DNA of 64,000 nucleotides from Triatoma infestans (Eukaryota > Arthropoda > Insecta > Hemiptera > Reduviidae), in the NCBI GenBank assembly GCA_011037195.1, contig JAAEAF010003133.1, positions 37,019-101,018 on the forward strand, read 5' to 3'. How positions within the stretch are numbered: position 1 is the first letter of the stretch; each line of letters starts with the position of its first letter. The notes under the pieces are model-generated. The model saw only the letters and a program-made list of their open reading frames with translations, did no database searches and was not told the DNA's origin. Position numbers and translations under genes: made by a program. Of this stretch, positions 56,276 through 64,000 are shown piece by piece.

Positions 56276-56279
56276 TTTC

Positions 56280-57060
56280 TTCAAACTTTGAACCAGACCG
56301 GAAATAAATGTTACGGCGTTCCCTGAATACGAAAAAAATGTTTTTAACGAATGGTGCGTGTGTGTGTTTTCTGGCCAAATATCTCACAAATGAAGACACA
56401 CAGAAAACACAACACATGGTATTCCATTTAGGACGTGGTGGTCCACGTCAGAGCACGAAGGTTTCGGGCAAAATCTAACAACTTTACAGAAAAGTTATTT
56501 TAGATTTTCGTGATTTTATTTAAACTGCATATGCTATTGCTAAACAGATAAGTACATCACTTTTATTTGAAACATTTTTCCGGGAAAATTGCTTTTTTTA
56601 GGGGGTTCTGGGGGGAAAAATAGCATATGCATTCCTCTAAAATGCTATATGGTTTTACTATCTATATACTATTAATTGATACAATCTATATAAAAAGTAT
56701 TCATAGAATTCCAAAGTTAAAACAGATCGTTTAACCGGAAGTGCGATTTTACAGAACAGGTTTTTTGTTGTTTGGGGGGGGGGGATTTTCTCTAAAACGA
56801 TTACAACGATTTTCTAAACTGCAATGTTATCTGCATAAATAGAAACGTATGACGTTTATTTAAAACATTTCTTAAAAAAATTGATTTCAATGGAGTATTG
56901 GGGGGGGGGAGTATATTAGTGAACTTAAATTTATATAATTTTTCTTGATTTCGACATCCATCATCACTTTAATGGCCAGCCCAACTAAACATTGTAACGT
57001 TGCAATTTTAAAGTAAATTTCTTGATTAAATTTTATTAATTAGAGTAAGAGAAATTCGTA
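56280..57060 (+). mobile_element. HINE-like element (subfamily 3)
   Basis: Contains ACCGGAAATAAATG, GTGTGTGTGTTTTC, ACGAAGGTTTCGGGCAAAAT, TTAACCGGAAGTGCG (about 56732), G-runs at about 56774-56784 and 56900-56910, and GAGTAAGAGAAATTCG as the 3' inverted repeat. It shares a 3' half with 7093-8004. The terminal hairpin is lost, and only about 20 bp separate it from the next copy. Confidence 0.7.
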
Positions 57061-57080
57061 TTAGTTTTCTTTTTTTTTTT

Positions 57081-58275
57081 ACTTTCTCTTACTCCTCCTA
57101 GTAAGAGGAACTATTGTAATCGTGTCAAATTTTCGATATCGAGTTTTCACTGGAAATATCCGTTTTGAGCTCCTCTGAGTCCAAAAAAGTGGTTTTTAGC
57201 AAATGGTCTGTTTGTGTGTATGTGTGTGGGTATGTGTGTGTGTGTGTGTGTGTGTGGTGTATGTATGTGAACAGCATAACTCAAAAACGATGAACCGTAG
57301 AAAGTTGAAACTTCATATTCTGTTTATGTATCACCATGCCAACCGGAAGTACCACTTTACTTGTTGTGGTGGTGGTTGGTTCGCAGAGCTGGAAAGCATC
57401 AGAGACATTTTCCGTGGTAGCCTGCATCATTCTGTGGTCATCGACCGGTTTCGGGCGTTCGCCCATCTTCAGGATGCGTTTTTCAGACAGTGTGACAATA
57501 CAGACTTGCACAAAGCAAGTTCAGTTTTTCACACTGACTGGTGTTTTTAACTGTATTTAAATACATAAATAATTAATTTTCTCAAAACTGGCTCTGACGA
57601 TTTTCTTCAAACTTGGTATATTAACACACATACAAAGAGCAACAACTTTTATTTGAAATGTTTCTCTGAGAAAATTCATTTAAGGGCAGTTATGGAGGAG
57701 GGGTTGTGTTTAAAAGATATTTCAGTCGTGAGACGTGGACACTGTTCAGTTATAAACAGCATTCTAGTCAGTAAAAAAGGGTCAATTAGAATTGAATATG
57801 TTGCTGAAATTACGAGTTTCAAAAAAATCTGTTAACCGGAAGTGCGTTTACTTTACTAAATGATTTTTTTTTTTCACTTTTCGCGATTTTCTCAAAAAAT
57901 GACTCCAACGATTTTCTTGAAACTTCCTATATAAATTAAACATACAAAGATCTACAACTTTTATCTAAAACATTTCTCTGGGAAAATTCATTTAATGACA
58001 CTTTTGGAGGAGGGGTGGGGTTATGTTTTTCTCTAAAGTGCTATCATATTTGATTATACAATTATTCTACTATCCACAAAAAATTAATTAGAAATAAATA
58101 GTTGGCCAAAATTCCGAGTTTCAAGAAAATTAGTAAACCGGAAATGCGCTTTTACTGGACAGTTTTTTCAGTTTTAGACGAATTTCATTAAATTTGGTAC
58201 ACAAACTATAAAATTTGTCAATTATAATTTTCAGAACTGGAGTAAGAGAAAGTTGTGTGAGTGTTTCACACCAGA
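57081..58275 (+). mobile_element. HINE-like element (subfamily 2) with an insertion
   Basis: Both termini are intact: ACTTTCTCTTACTCC at 57081, and at the end GGAGTAAGAGAAAGT plus hairpin GTGTGA-GTGTT-TCACAC and CAGA, between T-runs. It has TTTTCGATATCGAG, a (TG)n tract (about 57214-57255), CAACCGGAAGTACCAC, TTAACCGGAAGTGCG and GTAAACCGGAAATGCG. At 57362-57560 it carries a foreign repeat. Open frames across the (TG)n are artefacts. Confidence 0.8.
57362..57560 (-). repeat. Hammerhead-like repeat type 1 inserted in a HINE-like element
   Basis: The minus strand matches 54395-54560 and extends it to a GAACCAACCACCACCACAAC tail. The motif at 57439-57476 is identical in layout: CATC, CTGAAGA, T, GGGC-GAAC-GCCC, GAA, ACCGGT, C, GATG. 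Host sequence on the left stops at CCACTTTACT and resumes near AATTTTCTCAAAACTGG. Confidence 0.6.
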
Positions 58276-58279
58276 TTTT

Positions 58280-59300
58280 TTTTTTTTTATAATCACATGT
58301 CCTCAAAATACACATTTCCTGTGAAAACTTAATATAGTCGTAATACTTTTACTGTAAACTATGTTGAAGAGAAAAGTATGTATAGTTATTATAAATAATT
58401 AGTTATTTAGTTATTTACTATTTATCATTGGTGGCAGTAAACCTTATTAATAATAAACCTCCTACAGGTTATCCATCACATCACTAAACAAGTCACATGT
58501 TTACTGCTGTTTGCATCTCAGATTACAGATTGAATAATATTTTTTTAAATATATAGCTGAATATATATAATGTAGTAATATTATACATAATTGACAGTAG
58601 CCATATATATATATTAAGTAATACCGAGTGGAAGATGAAGTTGATAAATCTACTTAAACTGGTTGGATAGACAGAAGTCACTTCATTTTATCTGCTACAT
58701 TTTGTCTGGATTATGAATTATTTAAAAACTTAGGGAAATTAATAACCTGTACCTTGGTTAGCATGTAAACAGGTGGCCAATATTTTAGTACTTTTATAGT
58801 AATAAAGTGTGTAGAAAATTAAGTATAAATTTAGCATCAGTCTGGAGAGGGCGCTTTGACATTTTTAAATTACACTATTATTAATGTTAATGATTAAATG
58901 ATTGTATAATTAATAAAGTAATTAACTATCTTTTAAACATTTTAATTTGTTTCTTAATAACATATTTTGGTTAAAAAATAGAGTAAAGTAATGCCTACTA
59001 TGTCTTGCGATCGCATCAATTTTTTCAAAATTGAGTTGTCACCGGAAATACTTGTTTGTGGTCTCCTAAGTGAGTAAAACAATTTCATTAGGCAAATGAT
59101 TCCTCATCCAAATAAATGTAAGACATGCTCTCCGGAAACCAGCTGGCCGGGAAAATTTTAGGGTCTCTTTTGTAGAAATTCCAGTAAACCTTCCAAGTAC
59201 GAGTATATAAAATATAATGTTTCCGCCACATTTGGACATTCAGTTATGGTGAAACTCTGAAAACCAATATTTTTTTGTAAAAACCATTTCAATTAATCAA
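58280..59300. other. Unassigned, possible intron, with a HINE-like piece
   Basis: A plus-strand HINE-like 5' piece without terminus lies at 59008-59090 (CGATCGCATCAATTTTTTC, TTGTCACCGGAAATACTTG). The rest is AT-rich with no exon found. Confidence 0.45.
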
Positions 59301-59304
59301 TAAT

Positions 59305-59323
59305 TGTGTGTTTCATGTTTCAG
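59305..59323 (+). promoter_or_regulatory. Splice acceptor of the Duox exon
   Basis: TGTGTGTTTCATGTTTCAG: pyrimidine-rich tract ending in CAG directly before the exon. Confidence 0.75.
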
Positions 59324-59404
59324 AGAGGACTCATAGTTATACAGAAGTACAACGTTATGATGGTTGGTTCAACAATTTGGCGCATCCGCATTGGGGATCC
59401 GTCG
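59324..59404 (+). CDS. Duox: Internal exon of dual oxidase (peroxidase-homology domain start)
   Basis: The exon has 81 nt: 2 bases finishing a split codon, 26 full codons and 1 base opening the next, so both introns are phase 1. It encodes RTHSYTE followed by VQRYDGWFNNLAHPHWGSV. The (Q)R-Y/F-D-G-W-Y/F-N-N-L ... WG-S block is the conserved start of the N-terminal peroxidase-like domain of dual oxidases, just after the signal peptide. Duox is a plasma-membrane NADPH oxidase that releases hydrogen peroxide outside the cell, and in insects it acts in gut defence and cuticle cross-linking. The usual NNLAHPDWGS-type sequence of insects differs here by Phe for Tyr and His for Asp, both mild changes. 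It is bounded by a good acceptor and a GTAAGT donor. No other exon was found from 59405 to 64000, so the next intron exceeds 4.5 kb. No start codon exon was found upstream. Confidence 0.85.
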
Positions 59405-59410
59405 GTAAGT
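59405..59410 (+). promoter_or_regulatory. Splice donor of the Duox exon
   Basis: GTCG|GTAAGT, a consensus 5' splice site directly after the exon. Confidence 0.8.
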
Positions 59411-59859
59411 GTGCTGCATTCATTTAATAGTTCAATAGTTTGATCTGTACGAATGAATATATCTGAATATAGAAACACTTTAATGAAGCAGGATGCTTGT
59501 TCGTAAAATTAAAAGCTTGTAATCCTACCTCCTCATATTATCACTCGGACAAATCTTCGTTAATATTCGTGCTTGGGCGTACAAATCCCAAAAATCGTAC
59601 AGATTTTTACTGCTTTCCGGAAGTCAAGCTTCCGGTTCACCGATTTTCTTCTGTTTAACATTTTTTCAATACATTCAATGGGTCTTAATATTCCAATAGT
59701 ATGATAGAAATCGTACATTGTATTAAAGTACCGGTATAGAACAAAGTTTAACGTTGAACTTCGCCCAAAAATCCGCCTTCAATCAATTTTGTTGGACTGT
59801 AGTTTAGGTTAAAAATAGCATGGCTATAAGTGTGTGGGGTTAATTGTGTAGTGTGTAGA

Positions 59860-60400
59860 AGTGTGATTTATTGTGGTCCAATGCCTACACAAAAAGAAGT
59901 TTATTGTGCCACTTCACTGATGCCAGGAAGAGATCACTCACCCTAAAGCACCCCTTCCAGACAGAGGTCTTTGAGAAATCTCTGAGGATCTGGGAAAGTT
60001 CTGAGGGGGTATATCTTCCTGCATACCAGCTGGTAACTACCCGGACTTCCGAATCTTCTCTAGATAATAGCGTTGCACTCCGTTAGAAGGTGTATTAGAG
60101 TCTTCTTCATCTCCCCACAGAATCTGCAGCTGCTATCGTGTTGTAGGCTCAGCTTCTTCAGGCCCGATCAGTATGCGAAGCCTATTATTCTTACTCAGAC
60201 TGATGCATGCTTCGGGTCTTTTCGGGTTATAAATCCCCAGAGAAGTCTTAGGTTGCTTCACTCCTGGGAGTTTTTCCAGAGCTCCGCTATCTTCACTTTC
60301 TCCTCATTTCTGAGCTCTTCTCGAAGAGTCTGAACGCTTATCCCACAAAAGGGTTTCGGCTCCATAAAGCGCTTTTCTTTGCCAAGGTATCGGCCTTCAT
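59860..60400 (-). pseudogene. LINE C-terminus, family Q, with intact Cys-His motif
   Basis: The minus strand reads ADTLAKKSALWSR (end of RNase H), then in shifting frames GISVQTLREELRNEEKVKIA, ELWKNSQE, GLKKLSLQHDSS, CRFCGEMKKTLIHLLTEC and LRTFPDPQRFLKDLCLEGVL. This is the region after RNase H in an I-type LINE, with C-x2-C ... H-x4-C complete. Frameshifts and a stop show it is dead. It lies antisense within the presumed Duox intron, where it would be removed by splicing. Confidence 0.75.
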
Positions 60401-60499
60401 CAATTTCCGCCTGGAAGAAGGGCTGGGAAACTTGCTCAAAGGTAGTGAATATGAATCCGATGTATCCATGTGCTCCATCCTTACTGACTTATTTAAAAC

Positions 60500-60589
60500 T
60501 AGGATATGATATGAAATCGAAATTATACCCAAACTCAATGTCATGTGAATTGAACTTTCTACGTTTTTCCTTTTTTGAGCTACGCTATT

Positions 60590-60637
<48 letters not shown>

Positions 60638-60900
60638 AACACGTAGACCATTTTCTAAAAAGCAATTTTACGGTCTTAGGGGACTTTAAAACATGTACTT
60701 CGGGTGCAAAGTCGATATCGAAACTCGATCATAATTAAAGTGATGTAAAAAACGAATAAATTTACTCTGTTGGTTGATAGATTTTGACTTAAATCTGCGC
60801 GGAGGAACCCTTGGTATACTTATTATCCGAATATCAAGTTTGAGCTTCCTACGTTTTTTCGTCGTTTTCAGGTATTCACATATAAACACGCACACATACT
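60500..60900 (-). mobile_element. HINE-like pieces with (CA)n
   Basis: Antisense: TTTTGAGCTACGCTATTCTC, (CA)n at about 60592-60629, ACTTCGGGTGCAAAGTCGAT (decayed CCGGTGAAAA). A second piece at about 60766-60900 has GTTGATAGATTTTGAC and AATATCAAGTTTGAGCTTCC. The order suggests two overlapping or duplicated antisense copies in the Duox intron. Confidence 0.6.
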
Positions 60901-60904
60901 ATAA

Positions 60905-62260
60905 CTCTTGCAGTAATTACTCCTCTACAATAAATTACACCTCTACAATGTGTTTTATTTATTTTTTGTATTATTCGATAAAAATTGCCCTAGCAACCTG
61001 TTTCATAGCTAATCAGAAATAAGAGGAGTCCGAAGGTTGAATGGTTGAAATAGAAAGTTTATAAAAGCACTCAACATATTATTATTATTATTACATTGTG
61101 TTGGTGCAATACCTACTTTTATGTTACTTTATACTCTTTTATTGTTATTAAACTGCATAAAAGAGGAGGAGTAGAAATTGCAGAATGATGACGTAACAAG
61201 AGCCCGCACCTACTCACTGGGGCATAACCATGTTGAACTATATAGTTTTACTTTTAACACTTTTATATTTATTGAACCTGCATAATTATGATCATGTATA
61301 TATTATATATATATATAATATATATTATATATAATATTATATGTTATGTTGATTATAATCAATAGTATTATTAAGTCATAGTATTGAATTACCATATGAT
61401 TAGTTTGTCTTGCATAAAGGCGAGTGTATGTGTGTGTGAGACGTGAAAGTTAACAATGTAAAAGTGTAACAAGAATTTAGCTCCAAACTTGTGTCTCGAT
61501 GTGTAAAGGGTGTGGCTGGAAGCTATATTAACTGCAACGTAAAATTTCTGTAGTTACTTCTGACAGACAATATATGTAAATGTGAATGAGTATGTAGAAC
61601 TGAAACTATCTTTGCAGACCTCTAAATTGTGTCAGGATATTGAGTCTGCAAGTGTAAGTCTTGTTTAAATACGGCCAGGATCTCTGAAGAAGAATTGGCT
61701 AGTCTACTTCTCCGTGCGAGGAGTTTGAACTTATGATGATCTTATTGTTGGTTTACGTTTGGGTTTCATTTAATCATCACGTTTAAGGGGAACCGTGGAT
61801 GAACCAAAACAAAGAAATTGAAAACACATTACTTGGAAATTTCGTTCAACATGGTGGATGAATTTGCACCCTCAAAACTAATATAATCTTAATATTAAAT
61901 ATATTCAAAATGTTGCAATATGATTTTAATAATAATTATATATTTAATAGGGGTTGTAACCGAAATATATTATACCATCTTTACACAATACTGACCTTTT
62001 ATCTTTCCTGATCTGTATGATTTAATCATTCAATTTTCTCAATAAATCATTTCCATCAGGTAACCACCACAGACTAGAATAAAATATCAATTATAGGAGA
62101 TTTTTATCGCTACTAGCAAGGTGACGTCACAATTAAACTAATCTGACAAAATTTAAAAATCTCTGTACTGAAATAATCACATTATTACTTATTTCTCAAC
62201 TTGTAACTGAGAAAATCTTTCTTCAACTTGCAAAACTGTGAAGTTTGGGAAAAAATAATA
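60905..62260. other. Unassigned, presumed Duox intron
   Basis: AT-rich with a TA-rich palindromic stretch at about 61294-61344. No exon with Duox-like coding (for example the expected SRL...Y.DGVY segment) could be seen. Confidence 0.4.
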
Positions 62261-62264
62261 AACA

Positions 62265-63005
62265 AATCTGGTGAGAACATACGACTTTCTTTTAATCTCA
62301 AATTAATGCAATTTAATCAAGAAATTTTCTTTCAAATTCCAACTTTACAATGTTTAATTTGGCGGCCATAAAAGTGGTGATGGGGATTTTACTTGTATAT
62401 TTGAGCGGCCATAATGTGGAGCGCTCTAAGTGGAAACCAAGAAAGCTTGTTCATATTTAAATTTAAACTTACTGACAAGACCTCCAATATCCGTCTAAAA
62501 TTAATTTTTTCAGATAAAAGTGATACGTTTTAGTAGTCTGCTTAATATGCTTAATAAGCATTTCAAGTTAAAAGAAACTCGTCCTAACCTTTTACGAGGA
62601 AATTCCAAAAACCTATACTGTAAAATCGCACTTTCGGTTAACTAATTTTCTTCAAATTTGAAATTCTACCAACAATACTTTAGAGGAATGCGTAATGCTA
62701 TTCTCCCCCCCCCCCCCAGAATCCTCAAATCAATTTTCCCGGGAAAATGTTACCAATAAAAGTGATAAATATTTATGTATTTAGATAGTATGTACGAAGT
62801 TTAAAGAAAATCGTTGGAGCCATTTTCGAGAAAAATCTCGAAAAACTGAAAAGTAAAAAAAAAAAACATTCCGGCAGAAAATCGCATTTCCGGTTGATAA
62901 CGTTTGCCCGAAATCATAGTGGTTGATGCAGTGTGGTAGTGGTGCCTAAACGGAAATACCAAGTTTGAGCTTCTGCGAATTTTTTGTTTTTAATATATTC
63001 TGTTA

Positions 63006-63065
<60 letters not shown>

Positions 63066-63165
63066 CATTCACTGAAAATAATGTTGTTCATATTCAGCGG
63101 ACCCCAAAATATGTATTTTCGGTGAAAACTCAATTTAGAAAAACGTCAAGGAGGGGAAAATAGAA
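62265..63165 (-). mobile_element. HINE-like element (subfamily 3), 5' terminus lost
   Basis: It starts on the plus strand with the decayed hairpin complement (CTGGTGAGAACATACGACTT), then AATTAATGCAATTTAATCAAG, ATCGCACTTTCGGTTAAC, a C-run at 62705-62717, CGCATTTCCGGTTGATAACG, and a 54-bp (CA)n tract at 63008-63061. It ends TGTATTTTCGGTGAAAACTC. A lone 5'-type terminus in plus orientation follows at about 63273-63289. Confidence 0.75.
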
Positions 63166-63299
63166 CTCAGTACAGTGGTAGTACGGGTTGATAAGTTTCG
63201 ACCAAAAGCTTCTAGGCGGATCACTATCCATACATATTCAATAAATCCATAAATATTCAATTTGTAAGTTTTACTTTCTCTTACTCCTAGTTTTTTGTT

Positions 63300-64000
63300 G
63301 TTGTTGAGTTTACAATCACGCAGAACAAATTAATGCTGTACTCGCTAAAGAAAAAACAATTTTTTCGTCCTCACCAGTCTAGACAACGGACTTCCGGCGC
63401 AAACTCAATCTTGAAATCTGACACGATATATAGCTCGTCTTATCAGTAGTGAGAGAAGCAAGTGTGAAGTTAGCTCCTAAACACCAGTCCATTTCTCTTG
63501 TTCAATTTAATAAACTAAGACCTCTTACTTGCTCTAGCTATACTACCCAGATAGATACCCTAATATATAATCTGCAATTTTAAGTTCTTCCATAGTAAAA
63601 CCTGTAGCAGCGCCCCCGCTCTAGGGGCGTACAACCTGGATATTTGTATGGGCCGCCAAAATTTAGGAACGCCATTTTGGCTGTGCGAGAAAAATACACA
63701 GTGCTTAGCATATTTATATTGTTTATATTAAAAAGCTAGAAATATTTGCACTATAATTGAAAAATTGACGCAGAATTTGTAAAGGACAATGTTTGAACTT
63801 GTTTGTACATGCATGTACTTCTCTGAACAGAATAGCATTAGTATACGGGCAGAGCGCTGCTTCAGCTTGTGTATAGATTTGCTTTATATATATATATATA
63901 TATATTTAAGAGATGGCAATTTGTCTTTTTGTCCGGGGCGATGTAGCCGCTAGAGCCGGCGCTGCCTGTAGAGCCTAGGCTACTGGGATTGCTGACAAGA
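63300..64000. other. Unassigned, presumed intron
   Basis: AT-rich; TA microsatellite at about 63887-63905. A small GC-rich hairpin (CGCCCC/GGGGCG with 7-base loop) lies near 63611-63629. The last 60 bases are GC-richer but show no recognisable exon. Confidence 0.4.

Noticed and set aside
57203..57550. 115-codon frame with Cys/Val repeats
   Set aside because: It reads through the (TG)n microsatellite and an inserted hammerhead-like repeat.

Overview
This is AT-rich eukaryotic DNA, most likely from a repeat-rich insect genome. The case rests on one spliced exon of an arthropod-type dual oxidase, insect-type transposons (mariner, pogo/Tigger-like, piggyBac-like, I/Jockey-type LINEs, tRNA-derived SINEs) and a short TTAGG-like run. 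A hemipteran is my guess but is not proven. There is no bacterial gene organisation, CRISPR array or operon. Almost every open reading frame is short chance reading through repeats.

The only host gene I can defend is an 81-nt exon at 59324-59404 (+) with intact splice sites. It encodes the start of the peroxidase-homology domain of Duox. No second exon was found. The upstream sequence may be intron or intergenic, and the downstream sequence would be intron.

The rest is a mosaic of mobile elements. The dominant family, about thirty copies or pieces on both strands, is a non-coding element of about 0.7-1.2 kb. It starts ACTTTCTCTTACTCC, carries the inverse (GGAGTAAGAGAAAGT) just inside its 3' end, and finishes with a small hairpin (GTGTGA-GTGTT-TCACAC) before CAGA and a T-run. 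It also has a (TG)n tract at a fixed internal place and repeated internal modules containing ACCGGAAGTG. Asymmetric inverted repeats, a 3' hairpin, T-rich insertion sites and internal simple repeats are the hallmarks of Helentron-associated interspersed elements (HINEs), so I call them HINE-like. No Rep/helicase gene is in the window.

Layout: 1-5 kb holds hammerhead-like repeats, SINE-2 and LTR-like pieces. 5-8 kb holds a three-level nest (HINE-like, LTR, SINE) and a full HINE-like copy. 10-28 kb holds many HINE-like copies, two solo LTRs and LINE tails. 29-40 kb is LINE-rich (reverse transcriptase and RNase H fragments on both strands). 40-47 kb holds HINE-like copies and LTRs. 48-52 kb holds a pogo-like element, a deleted mariner inside a HINE-like copy, and a fold-back element. 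52-58 kb holds a LINE tail, a hammerhead-like repeat, a piggyBac-like N-terminus and two adjacent HINE-like copies. 59-64 kb holds the Duox exon and further repeats.

Several insertions have readable target-site duplications, giving a relative order: HINE-like elements are usually the host, and LTR, mariner and SINE insertions came later. Coordinates of degraded repeats are approximate. All family assignments come from reading motifs, not from searches.
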